DNA from: Galeopsis tetrahit
Lineage: Eukaryota > Streptophyta > Magnoliopsida > Lamiales > Lamiaceae
Length of the DNA stretch: 64,000 nt
Direction of reading: 5' to 3'
NCBI GenBank assembly: GCA_963675135.1
Contig: OY776123.1
Coordinates: 560,501-624,500, forward strand
Positions 45,816 through 57,780 of the stretch are shown one piece after another (within the stretch, counting starts at the first letter, position 1; every line of letters begins with the position of its first letter). The notes beneath the pieces are model-generated. The model made no database searches. It saw nothing but the letters and a program-made list of their open reading frames with translations, and was not told where the DNA came from. Position numbers and translations under genes: made by a program.

Positions 45816-48661
45816 TCAGCTATCTTGCGATTCTGAAGATAATGGCCATGATCGATGATCCTTTTCGAGCTCCGATTCAGTGGGCGGAACAACCCTTTTC
45901 CGCATAAGTGACTCAATGACTGGGAAATTTCTTTTCCGGCCACCTCTGGGCCTTGACCGGAATTGCTCATCAGACTCTTCAAAATCCCCCTGAATATGAA
46001 ATGCAATATAGCTCAAAAGATCAGGAATTTTTCTTTATAGATAAAACTTTGAATTATAATGGAACGAAATGAATTGAACAAAAAGAAGAAAACATACAGG
46101 AGTAAAGACGTGGCAACCGGATTTTTCATGGTTGTCCCTAACATGCTTGAATGTAAATCTCTTGTCACAACCAGGGATGCTACAGGCAAACGGTTTTACT
46201 TCCAAGTGTACTGACTTTATATGCTGTTTGAGATTCGATGTCTGTAAAGAAAGAGGCATCTATTAAGAAACTGATGTATTGAAGTATAAAACATTTGTAA
46301 AATAAGTTCTGAGCGTAAAGGGACTCACAGTAGAAAATGTCAGTGAGCACCCCTTGATAGTACACTTTATTCTCTCTGAGGAAAGCCCTGCCTCATGCAT
46401 ACGCATGTGGCGCACGATGTTCTTCTTTAGCTGCTTTTTACCACATTTATCGCAAATAATGTACTGATGACAAGACCGAATGTGCTCCTTGAGGCACTGT
46501 TCATTAGAAAAATACTTCATACACCCTGGTTCTGCACAAAAAGCCTCCACCGAATCCAACTTAACTGCATCAAGCACATAATTTCACAAATAAATAACAA
46601 ACAAATGTACAACTTCTTCTTATAGGAAACCAAAATAAAAGCAATTTACCATGAGATTCCTCATGTTTATGCAATTGGGATGCATATTTAAACACCTTTC
46701 CACAACCCTGCTCCGAACATACGTGTTCCTTTGGATGCTCAACATTAGCAGGAGCAGATTCATCATGAAACTCTTTCACATGCCTTGTCATATTACCCTG
46801 AAAAGCAAATGTGCTTTTACAGCCCTCAACAGGACATTCGAACAATTTCCCTTGATGTTGAAGCATGTGTCTAGTCAAGTGGTCTTTCCTTCTGTAACTA
46901 GACTGGCAGTCATCCACTGAACACATAAAAGGCCTCTGCAAAGGAACATTCTCACCATCAGGGAAAGAAGAATGTGCCTTTATGAGAACTATTTGTGTTT
47001 TTACTCCAATAACTAAACCAAGATTCCTCAAACCTTAAGGAATATCAAGCATGATCGAGGCACACTTGATGAAGCTTCCCAGGCGGTCACCCACCTGGTA
47101 CTGATCCAATCAACTGCCTCTTGCATTTTGGAGTTCTTTAATTGGGATCCAATGCTCACGCCCATCAATATATCATGACAATGTTTTTCTCCCTTACTGA
47201 AATCTGCAAAATATTATGTTTTTAACAAGAAACCAAAATATAACCAAATGATATTGTATAGATGAAAGCCGCCCAAGAGCAAATCCTTTTACTCAAAGTT
47301 AGACTTATGGTAAAGACGTAAAGGCAGGAGCGCTTGGTTAAAAATTCTTCAACTGAAATGTGTATAAGAATGAGTGTAGTGTAATTGTGGTGGTTTTTTT
47401 TAGAGGTTTACAAGATCCTCATTAAAAATTCTTTAATTGAAACAGTCATTGCTCCCCCCCCCCCTCCAATGGTGAGGAAGTGGGAGACGAGTGTACCCTT
47501 TGACCACACTTACATCCAGATCTCCATTCTAGATACGAGATAAATACCACACTAAGGTGTTCTCGTGTCAAGACAAACAGAGAGAAAATAAAGAGCAAAT
47601 ATCCACCAAGCACCGAGATCCAAAGAGCACATGAGAGAAGAAGATGGTCAATTTACCTTCATCATACATCTATGAGGTTATGAGACTCAATATAGATTAA
47701 TCATTAAATACCTCCCCTCCTATAAACATGTCTCTTCAATCATTCTATTATTCCTCAACCAAAAATCATTTTTATCCCAACTTATTCCTAGATTAGAGTG
47801 AAACACTAACAATTTAACCACCATTCTCATTGTAATTCATTCCAATTGAAGAATTTGAACCGACAGCCCAACACTAGGAAAAAAAATGCCATGCATTCCA
47901 GTACTACTACCAACAGGGAGTTCAACAAGATAACAAAAAATTAACCACAGATCAGGAAATTTACCTCAATAGCATGGCTTTGCATATGCTGCTTTAGATG
48001 AGCCGGTTTCTGGAAACTCGCACCACATTCCTCACATGTGTTAGTTTTGTTCTCGCGCCCTTTTTCTTCATTCAGCTCTTTTTCCTTCATTTCATCCTTC
48101 AATATACAAAAAAAAAAAAAAATCAATAAACAGAAAAGTTCATAAAATGAATTTGAAATTCTCAGATCTCTACGGCCAAATTTTTAATAAACATCTTCAA
48201 ATCATTGAAACGGAGTAGAAACATTTTGTGGTGAGATATAAGGAATAACTTAAAATTTAAAGGAAACAAATGAAAATGCATTATGTACATCTCTTTGGAT
48301 CTGTACAGCAAAATAGTTTCAACAGAAATCATCTCAGAATAGAGACACATGCATGTGACATTACCATCAAATACAATTACAAGGCAACAGACATTACGCA
48401 TTATCAGAGAAACAAGGTAATTACACAAGTCAGGTATACAATCACAAAAGGTATAAACATAAGCTAGAAATTCAACGAAAAATCACCCAAAATCCAACAA
48501 TTATACATAAATACGCATATATACACACATACTTGGTGGTTAGCTCGGATGTGAGTGGCGATTAGGGTTTTCTTTGATCGGCAAATTCCACAATACTCAC
48601 AGTAATATCTTCTGATGTCTTTGAATATCGGATTTCGCGCTTCCTCTCCTTCGCCACTCAT
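45816..48661 (-). CDS. TFIIIA: Transcription factor IIIA, nine C2H2 zinc fingers
   Basis: Six coding exons, minus: 48533-48661, 47965-48096, 46650-46935, 46329-46564, 46098-46241, 45816-45989, giving 366 residues in frame. Nine fingers in order: CEYCGICRSKKTL, CEECGASFQKPAHL, CSVDDCQSSYRRKDHL, CPVEGCKSTFAFQGNM, CSEQGCGKVFKYASQL, CAEPGCMKYFSNEQCL, CDKCGKKQLKKNIV, CTIKGCSLTFSTTSNL, CSIPGCDKRFTFKHV. A long spacer after finger 1 and another after finger 4 are plant traits. The C-terminus is basic and then acidic. TFIIIA binds the 5S rRNA gene to start Pol III transcription, and also binds 5S rRNA. I chose the ATG at 48661 because the upstream frame has no ATG. The intron between exons 2 and 3 contains the P5SM exon, so the gene is expected to be controlled by alternative splicing. 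Confidence 0.95.
47034..47203 (-). ncRNA. P5SM: P5SM, plant 5S rRNA mimic poison exon of TFIIIA
   Basis: A 170-base cassette exon with a TTTTGCAG acceptor and an AAG/GTTTGA donor. It contains GGATCCCA and AGAACTCC (47130-47150) and, at about 47071-47102, AGTACCAGGTGGGTGACCGC followed by CTGGGAAGC. These match the 5S rRNA boxes GGATCCCATC.GAACTCC and GGGTGACC.CCTGGGAAG in the same order. Read from exon 2, the exon reaches TGA at its 13th codon, so inclusion truncates the protein after finger 2. In Arabidopsis and rice this element binds ribosomal protein L5, and splicing of the exon sets TFIIIA levels. The flanking copies of 5S are not full, so it is not a 5S gene. Confidence 0.9.
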
Positions 48662-49712
48662 TTCGTATACGAAGATTCGACAAAAGAGTGTTCGAGAAAG
48701 AAACACACTCAGCGGCGCCGAAACTGAGTTGGGGGAGTGTAGAGTGAAAAAGAGTTAGGGTTAGTTTATGAATACGACAGGAGGGGTATTTATGTCTTTT
48801 TAACTTGTGATTTTTCGATCACTTGAACTCTTAGCCAAAAAATTACGTATTGAACACAAAATAATACTAATATTGAGACGGACCAGAGAAAAAAGTGTGT
48901 ACAAATAATTGTGCAACGAAATATTTACATTGATACTTCGTCTCAATTTTATATATTTTTATTTTTATAAATGTCTTAAAATAAATGGTAAAATAGATAA
49001 CTTTATATATTTATATTTTTATAAATGTCTTAAAATAAATGGTAAAATAGATAACTTTAACAAGAAATGTAGTGAGTATTAGATTTGCTTCCATACAGAA
49101 CAATAATTTCTAATGTATTTTTTTAATATTGTTTTATGCATTACTTGTCAAACTTGTTATCTCAAAAAAGATATGAAAAATTACATTTATACATCATTGG
49201 AACGGTCACTTCAAGTGTTACACTCATATTAATTTTTATAAAGCAATAATATGGATATAAAAAATGCTCAATACACAAAAACACACTTAATTATGGCATA
49301 CCAAATAATCGAAATACATCATTATTTACGATTCAATCTGGACCAGTTGAGATATTCGAGATATTCGAGTCTGACGAAATGGACCCAAAACAATTCTAAA
49401 TCCAAACATATACTTGTACAAGAACTCCTTTTGAATGGTTTGATCCACCTGAATTTTTTTACATTAATGAATGAAATTCTCTATCAAAAGAAAAGAAAAT
49501 TATAAATCATCAAACAAGAGATATTAAAGTGGGGCATATGTCAAATAATCAATGGATTAAACATCCCTTTACACAAAAATTGAAGGGGAGCAACTAAACA
49601 TATGCAATGACTACCCCAAATTAGAAGGAGAGACAATTGTTAAACAATTAAAAAAATTAATAAACATGTCACAGAAAAAAAGAATTAATCCCAAACCACA
49701 TATACAAAACTT
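48662..49712. other. intergenic, TFIIIA promoter and receptor-kinase 3' region
   Basis: The first 150 bases form the TFIIIA 5' UTR and promoter. A tandem duplication of TTTATATTTTTATAAATGTC with TTAAAATAAATGGTAAAATA (two units of about 60 bases, 48950-49060) follows. The rest is AT-rich with no gene. Confidence 0.5.
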
Positions 49713-52700
49713 TCACACAGATATCGCACATAAATCATCGACAACTTGTCGAATGTTAGGCCTTTCATTTACAGGAAGAATGCACCTCAGCGACACCGAA
49801 AGCATATCGTCCATCGCCCTCGAATGCTCCTCTCCTCCGGTAATATCCCTGTCAATGCAATCCATCCCCCGTCCTTCTTGATCACAGAGCCTAACCCAAT
49901 CTGTGAGATCAACGGCTCCCGATTGCCCTGATATGATGTCACCTGCACTTCTTCGGGTCAAGATTTCCATCAAGATTACACCGAATGCATACACGTCTGC
50001 CTTGAATGAAGGGGCGGGTTTGGATGAGGCTGCGAGTTCTGGGGCCCGGTACCCCAGGGCCCCCAAGTTCAGTATCTGCTCAGCAATGCCTGCTGGTGTC
50101 ATCAGACGATGAAGCCCGTAATCGGTTAGACGAAGGTTGTATTCTGCTCCTTCCAAGAGAATGTTTGTGGGCTTTAGGTTCCCATGAGGAAGGCCTCTGT
50201 CGTGAAGGAACATGAGGCAACGAGCAACATCGATAGCAACTTTCAACCTTCGGGGGAATGATAACAGGGAGTACCTTCGAGGGGTCGACTCTGTGCAAAA
50301 TGCATAGTCATAAATATTAACAGGGTCATGGTATTTTTTAAGGGTTAATTGCATAAAAATTCACGTGGTGTTTCAATTGCAACATATGTTTTTAAAATTT
50401 GCAATTCGATAAACAGGCCTTTTAAATTATGCAAACCTTTTTTTTGCAATTTCATACACTGCTACATCAGTCGAACTTGCCGAAAAACGATCATGTGATA
50501 GAATTGCATTAGTTTGAAAGGTTGTGTATCGAATTGCAAATTTTAAAAACATATGTTGTAATTGAAAAAACGTGGAAACAGTGGGTGATTTATTTAGCAA
50601 TTAACCCATTATCTGGAGTCATTGTTTACCAAACCAATCCATACCAATAAGATCTCCTAAAATACTTTAATGAGCAAATGGACGGCAAAAGGAAAATAAC
50701 AGCAAGGGTTATAAGCACAGCAAAAATATGCATTGAACTGAATAAGCAATCCTTACCGTAAAGATGCAATGCCAAGCTATCACCCAACACATAGTCTGCT
50801 AAAATAAGCCTTTCTTGCTCTCTGGGCCCCCAATAATAAGCACGCAAAGGAACGACATTTTGATGCCTGACTGATCCAATCTTTTTCACTTCTTTGGCAA
50901 AGTCTTTCTTGTTTTTAACCAACCCAACCCTCAACCACTTCACAGTGAGCATATGGCCATTATCTAAGGTAGCTTTGTATAATGTGCCATGGCTACTTCT
51001 ACCCAGTACTTCAGCTGGAGCTCGAGATAACTCCTCAGCTGTAAACCTGAGCGAGGAATCCAAGAAGAAGAGTTCTCCAGCCAATCGATCTGGTGAATAC
51101 ACATCTAAGGATCCTGATTGTTCTGTTGTGCCGAAAAAACGGGGGGAGGATGATGTTATTGGAGATTCTGGAGAGGATTTTCTTCCAGATGTTGTTGGAT
51201 CTTTATCTTGTTGACTGGGTGGGTGCTCAACAATCTCAGTGGCGGGCTCTATCTGCCCAGATAATGATCTGGAATTTGAAGTTAACAAATGATCGTTTGA
51301 AAAGCTTAACGAAGTTGGAGGTGGCTCTGTGCTGTTATTGAAGCCGAAGAGTGTAGAAGGCCGACCAAATCTTCCTACTTTTACGTCTCTACAAGCAGTC
51401 GGGCCACCGAAGCCACCGTTTCCACGGAAGTCTTGATGGCGGGCTCGTTGATAAGCCCAAAGAACGAAAGCAATCATCACAAGAGCTCCAACACATGCAA
51501 CGATGATGGCTATTTTGATACTTGATTTAGAGCCATGATGATTGTTATGGTTTCCAAGTTGATTTGGTACGTGCCCAGATGAAGAGGAATGACGGTGTTC
51601 AAGTCCATTGTTTCCAGGCGTAAATGAAGAATCGGGAAAAATATTCAAATTTTCCGGAATCTTCCCTGAAAAATCATTATAAGCCACATTCAAGAACTTC
51701 AGACTTGATGGTAGCCCACCGGGAATTTGGCCATTGAAATTGTTGTGGGACAAATCAAGGTACTCCAGGATTGTAAGTTTGCTGAGTTCAATTGGGAGTG
51801 GACCAGAGAGATTATTTCTGGCAAGATTTAGTAACAAAAGCCTCCCCCAGTTACCAAGATCAGAAGGCAACCCCCCACTTAAGGCATTATTCGAGAGATC
51901 TAATGACTCCATTGGTGGGATAGAAGGAAGAACCAATAATTCGGTAGTATGAGAGCCTTGAAGAGGAATTGGTCCAGTCAAATGATTGCCTGACAAATTC
52001 AAATTTGTTATAGACATTGAAGTGAAGAAGCTATATGGAATCGGACCATCAAATCTGTTGGAGCTCAGATCGATTGTGGTGAGCTTTGGGTAGGAGCCAA
52101 ATGTCGAGGGCAATAGTCCCTCCAAGGAATTGTTTCTGATACTGATCCAAGTCAATCTTTGGAATTGTGTCAAATTGGGAATGCTTCCGCTCAAGCCATT
52201 AGAGCTCAAATCTAAAACTTCCAGATTGCTATTCCAATTTGTTAGAACAGATATGTCGTCTGATAGACGATTTCTGCTAAGATCAACAACTACACAATTT
52301 CCCAGTGATGGCGGCAATGGGCCTGAGATTGAGTTTGATGAAAGGTTGAGAGTGACCAGAGTTGTTGAGTTCATCTTTGGAATGCTGCCTGTAAAAATGT
52401 AAACAGAACTCTCAGAAGAAACTTCAGAAAGAACATTAATTAAAAACAAAACGACAATTCCCAACAAATACAGAACAAAATACATACAATTCAAAAGGAC
52501 AAGAAAAAACTCCTGGACTATTGCAAGTCTTTTCTAGGCATGCGATTTTGCAGTTAGAAATGGGTTTTCTAGTTTCAAATTTGTGGTATAACCAGGGAAA
52601 ACGCATTTCTTCATCATTTCAGAAGAAGATCTAAGAGTTTCATACACTGCTTTAAGGATCTTCACTCAAATCCAAAGAGCTAATATGGAAGAAATAGCTA

Positions 52701-54850
52701 CTATAAGTCTATAACTATGACATCCATGATAGAAACACAAAATTGGCAGTTTGACATCACACAGACATCAGTATTCAAGCTAATAGCAGGTATGTGAATA
52801 CCTCGACCAATTTCTGATTTTTTTTATTAATACAGGACCACAACTTTAAACAGTTGTGCGTTCTGTATAGGTGAACTAAAAAGTACAGATTCAAGGATCT
52901 ACAATTCTTTGTTCAGGTTTACTGGTCTGAGAATCTCATTCTAAATTACATTTCATGTGATCGCAAACTAATAAATTTATAGCTTTGAAAAGGTGAGTAT
53001 TTTCGACGCTGCTTGGATAAACTAACTTGGCTCAAATAATGTGTTGTAACAAGATTCTGATCAGGAAAAAGTATCTGCACTGGGTATACGGCTCTTATCA
53101 CCCATCTCATCTTCAATGATATCTACAATTTGTGACGTGAGCATCGACACTTGCAAAACGGATATGCCAAGTGTAGATTTTTGCAATCGTGCACTAAAAT
53201 ATAGCAACAAAAGTAAGCCAAGGCCAAATTCAACTTCACCAATGGGAACACGTAAGAATGACGCTAGTGACGTAATTTGCCTAATTAGCAAAGACAAAGT
53301 GGAGGGATCTACTTTTTTATTACAAGATATCTCGTAAAAGTTGCACACGTGACACTGAACTGTAATTATATCATTACTCAAATTTAATTGGTGTACGCCA
53401 TCTGCCGTATAATCCAAATAACCAATCCGGCAAAAGGCAATCATTCTTTGAGCTATTCACGCAATTTGCTCTTGTACAACCTATCAGGCCAATCAATGGC
53501 TTCCGGAGAAAACGTGATGTTCATGCATCTTTCTAAGGTTGCATTTATGTAACAATTAATGGATTCTACTCAACTTGAAAAACAAATAGGCAAATGGCGT
53601 CAAGCGCACGCGACAGATATAAATAGTGTATAATCAGTATTTGACACTTGTCTCAAAAAAAGAAAGAAAAGCCCGTCGAAAAGTTAATCTTCTCCAGTTA
53701 TAACAGCAGATACTCATGTGAAACTCGGTATATACTATATTATATACCACAGAGGATCCAGAAACAGAGAGCTCCAAGCCTCCAACAACAGTTCAATAGC
53801 TTACAAAATCAAAACCAAAGACAATCTAGACTACACTAAAAGCAAAATAGCAAATAACCAAAACAGTAATTCATTAAAGGGGGTAAATCAAGAACTGTTA
53901 CTAATTAAAATCAAGACCTCACCTGAAATCCCATTAACACTGAGATCCAACTCCACCAATGGGATAGCTCCCTGCAAGAATCCCTCAGGGACAGGCCCAA
54001 AAAGCTGGTTACTTCCCAGCCTCAGCACCTGAAGATTTGGCAATTGCTCAAATTCCGGCAGTTGACCTCCGATCCCATTATCACCCAAGTCCAAAACCTT
54101 GAGGTTTCGAAACAACATCATGGCCTCCACTCCCCAAAACTGCCCCCCTAATTTATTTACACTCAAGTTAATATGCTGCACAGTATTAGCCAAACTAGAC
54201 ACATTCTCCACACTCAATTCGATTGAACCGAAGAAATCATTCCTGCTTAAATCCAAGTACTCCAAATTCCTGAGCTCAGGAATTAGCTCCTGTACATCCC
54301 CCTGCAACTGATTAGAATGCAAATCCAACACTTTCAACTGCTGCAAGTTCCGAATCCCACCAGGATACCATCCGGAGAAATTATTATTCGACAAATTGAC
54401 ATAATGCAGAGCCCAAAGCTCATTAAATCGAGCTGGAATCGGGCCGTAGAATTGATTACCGGATAGATCAATCACTTGTAGAGTCGACATTACGCCTAGA
54501 GCAGGCACGAGGCGGCCGGTGAGTGAATTTCCAGCGAGGGTTAGATTCTGCAGAGACTTGAGAGGTATGAGAGTGTTGAATTTGAGGTCGCCGACGAGGC
54601 CGAGCCGGTCAAGGGAAATGGCGACGACGGAGGTGGCGGCGGCGTCACAAACGACGCCGTGGAAGTCGGAGGGGCAGGCGGAGGCGTTAGGGGGGAAATT
54701 CCAGGTGGAGAAGATGCGGCCGGAGGGGTCGGATTTGATGCCCTTTCTGAACTCGAGGAGTGATCGAACTTCTTCCTCGGCGGCGGAGGCATGGCGGCGG
54801 TGGAGGAGGAGGAGAGAGAAAGTGAGGAAAAAAGTAAGAGAGAGAGACAT
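49713..54850 (-). CDS. LRR receptor-like pseudokinase, At5g10020 type
   Basis: Three exons, minus: 53923-54850, 50757-52388, 49713-50290, giving 1,045 residues, close to the 1,048 of Arabidopsis At5g10020 (described as SIRK1, sucrose-induced receptor kinase; name from memory). The N-terminal signal peptide is MSLSLTFFLTFSLLLL. Next come an LRRNT-type cap (LLEFRKGI, CPSDFHGVVC), about twenty LRRs (LDLSSNGLSGSIP type) and a membrane span near residue 602 (IAIIVACVGALVMIAFVLW). The cytoplasmic kinase-like domain starts near 770 (LGRSSHGTLYKA). The catalytic motifs are degenerate: HGNLKPTN replaces HRDLKPxN and LTDYG replaces DFG, while the VKWL lysine is kept. It is therefore probably a scaffold or co-receptor at the plasma membrane rather than an active enzyme. 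I start at 54850 because it opens the signal peptide; an in-frame upstream extension lacks one. Confidence 0.92.
50342..50607. mobile_element. MITE of the GGTTAATTGC family, copy 2 (receptor-kinase intron 2)
   Basis: Perfect 11-base terminal inverse GGGTTAATTGC / GCAATTAACCC. The inverted pairing continues through TTGCAATTCGATA and AAACATATGTT for about 80 bases. Same family as 18313-18697. Confidence 0.8.
53061..53444 (-). other. 127-codon open frame within receptor-kinase intron 1, unrecognised
   Basis: The frame reads like a real protein piece (SLLIRQITSLASFLRVPIGE, FGLGLLLLLYFSARLQKS, LTSQIVDIIEDEMGD), with balanced composition and mixed hydrophobic and charged helices. I do not recognise the family. 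It lies in the 1.5-kb intron 1 of the receptor kinase on the same strand. It may be a nested gene, a captured fragment of a larger gene or chance. Just upstream another short frame (MNITFSPEAIDWPDRLYKSK) could be a preceding exon or a frameshifted part of it. Confidence 0.3.
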
Positions 54851-54904
54851 TGGTGGAGCAATGGTGGTGCTTAGGGGTGAGGCATTTGGGGGGTGGGGTG
54901 GGGG

Positions 54905-55060
54905 GTGGAAATGGGGGGTTAGGGTTTTTATATAAGGGGGAACTGTGTGTACAGAGGTGAGATTTTTCTTCAATCTTAGGTGGCTCACTGTGTGAGAGAG
55001 AAAGAAGAGAGAGAGAGAGTAGTGAAAGAGTAGGGTTTTTATATAAGGGAAAATGAGTTG
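54905..55060 (-). promoter_or_regulatory. Receptor-kinase core promoter, duplicated TATA box
   Basis: The sequence CTTATATAAAAACCCTA (minus strand) occurs twice, with TATA at 55040-55046 and 54929-54935, each in a CTTATATAAAAACCCTA context. Between them is a CT-rich tract (read GAGAGA on plus), typical of plant core promoters. The distal box suits a leader of about 150 bases; the proximal one would start very close to the ATG. Confidence 0.5.
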
Positions 55061-55114
55061 TAAGAAAGAAAGAAAACGAGTGAAAAGAGGTGGAGAAATG
55101 GAGGCTTTGTTCAT

Positions 55115-57780
55115 GAGGTGGGTCCCATGAATTATTTTTTGGTATTTTGTAGTAATAAAATGTTTTATACCCGTTTAGAAAGTTGTTTATTTACTTTTTA
55201 TACATCAATTAAGAAATACTTCCAATGTTCATGTATTTTAAGAAAAAATAATTGTTTATAAAAAAAATGGAAATTTAAGAGTGAAGATAAAATAGTACTA
55301 TATGTGAGTAGTATTTCTTTTTTGGAAATATGGATTATAAAAAATTAAAAATGACAGAGGGAGTATAACATTACAGTTCGATTTTCCAGTTTCACTTCGT
55401 ATTTCACTACTGAATTTTTAACACATGTCACCCTCATCCCGTACAGTGGAATAAAATGTGGAACAACAAAATTTGATTAAGTGATTTCATTCGATAATAT
55501 TATACTCCCTCCTATACTTAATATAAGTCATTTTGACATTTCGTTTTCTTTATAAATTATACTTACACTTTTCAATGCAAATTAACTGCACTTCTTCCAA
55601 ATTTAACCTTAAGATCACTAAATATTTACATAGATGTGTTTTTTTTTATGAGGTGTACAATCATTAATTAAGGGTAACATGAGAAATAATTTATTTTCTT
55701 AATATGTGTGCATGAAGTTAGTATGACATATGTTTTGAATAAGAGGGAGTGTGTATTGGTTATTGAATTTGAGAGGTGAAAAGGAAAAAAATTGAGAGAT
55801 AAGAAAGAGAAAAGTAGAAAGAGACATTGTGTTTTGTATTAAAAAAAAACCTTTCGATAGAACATATAAAATGATAAGATGATTAATTTCCGAAAGAACG
55901 AAAGAAATATTATTTAAATTCAATAAAAGCATGAAGGGGAAGGCAAACATCTCATTTTAAGCATGAAAATGAGGAATATGCCCCAAATTCCAATATAAGT
56001 ATTTGTCTTTTTTTATTAAATAGTTATATTTGCATAATATTACAATTGCTTTTTCCATTTTCTAAAAAATTATCCAAACTTCCTAGGTTGATTGTGAAAA
56101 TAAATTTTGATTGTAGAATGCTTCCAAATTAAACTTTCTCTACCTCTTTTCATATCTTGTCATATACTCCCTCCTCCCTCCGTTTTTACACTGTTTATTT
56201 CAATTATATATATCCCCTTTAATTTTAGAAAAAATTGAAATTTAATGTGTACTATAAAATGAAATTAATGTAATTAAAAATCTCCTTTATTATCTAAGGG
56301 TATATTTGTCAATACATACACTTTCTTAATTTTAACAAATTGCTCTAAAACATCATTTAAAAAAAAACGGAGGGAGTATTTAATTTTTATAAAAAAAATT
56401 TAAATGTGTATAAGTGATATATATATATATATATACAAATAATTGATTCTATTTTTACCCATAATTATAATGAACTAAAACAAAATATGTTCATATATAG
56501 ACAACACCAATATTATTTTGTATTTTACTATGAGTTTAATTTATGTGCATTTATTTTTTTGTTTCTTTCTTATGTCATTGGAGTTTTTTTTTTTTTACTT
56601 TTACCATCTCCATTTACAAAGAGACAAAATTATAGAGGTTAATAAGAGTAAACATACTGAAAGTGCCTGGAGTAAAAAATCAGAATAAAAAACAAGGTAA
56701 AAAACAAAATTTATGGAGTAAAATCCAAGAGATTAATAACGTTTGAGGCTAAAAAGGTAAAAAAATAAAAATGGTAAAATTCAATAAAAAAAAATGTACA
56801 TGAAGTAAAAAATTAGATGGTAAAAAAATGCATTTTTCAATGTGCAAACAATTTCTATGAGTCGATCTATACAAAACGTAAAATTCTGACTTTAAACAGT
56901 GTCCCGCAAGTGTACGTTTGGACGATGAAATTGATCCCCTAAATTAATTGATTATTGAACGAAATCGATACTTAAATAAAATGTTCCATTTTGATAATTT
57001 GGTTTAGTCAAACTTCTCTCAAAACATTCATTTTTTTCCCTAATTTTGTGCAATGAATGAAAGTCGTTTAACTATGATGGGTCAACTAGTTGAATTAAAT
57101 ATTGGGAGTAATTTTGACGGTCTAAAATAGTTTAATAATAATAATTTATAGTAAAAAACATTGTCCTTTCAATATATTTTGAGTTCGTGTTTTTTATTAT
57201 GTTATGTTATATAGGTAATATGTAACAAGAATGGTATAATCTAGATCAGAATATGTTCGACGATTAGCTAAGGATGAAAGTGAGTCGAGCCGACCTATAT
57301 CGTATAAAATAAAAGGTGTGTACATATTACGTAGCGGGAGAAAAATAACTTGTATTCAATTTAAGAACGTAAAAGAAAGAAATGATTGAGAAAAACGTAT
57401 ATAACTTAAAGTATAAGTAAACGAGTAGAACGAGAGAAACATTTACTAGCCTTATAAGCTAAAAGAGTCGATTAATTGATGTAACTCGATCTTATGAAAT
57501 GAGATTCGTTTCATAACAATCCTAATAAATTCAATTTATTACATAAAATAAAATTAAAAATAAAAAACAATTTAGTTACAATAGATTAATAAAAATTGAG
57601 ACAGACACCAACCTCCTCGTTAATTTGTCCCCAAATATGAATGTCAGACCAAGATAACTATAGGGAGCAAGTGTGTTGATAAACTTGTTCTTCTTCCAAT
57701 TATTTTCTTCTTGTACTCCCTGTTTAATGTTGAAAAAGTAATAAATCGATAGTCGTCAGATTGACACAACCTAACACTTA
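55115..57780. other. intergenic, Stowaway-rich, no gene seen
   Basis: AT-rich. Contains a Stowaway-like element at about 55505-55751 (imperfect ends) and a clear one at 56167-56376, and a TA microsatellite near 56420. No open frame with coding character. Confidence 0.5.
56167..56376. mobile_element. Stowaway MITE
   Basis: CTCCCTCCTCCCTCCGTTTTT at the left; the inverse of CTCCCTCCGTTTTTTTTTAA at the right; TA on both sides. Confidence 0.85.

Noticed and set aside
47041..47175. A 5S rRNA gene
   Set aside because: Only the central 5S boxes match, the outer helix does not, and the stretch lies as a spliced cassette in a TFIIIA intron. P5SM explains it better.
54519..54935. 138-codon plus-strand frame
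   Set aside because: Antisense shadow of the GC-rich signal-peptide exon of the receptor kinase.
53888..55114. Longer N-terminus of the receptor kinase starting at 55114
   Set aside because: The upstream extension crosses the TATA boxes and CT tract and would bury the signal peptide. The ATG at 54850 directly opens a good signal peptide.
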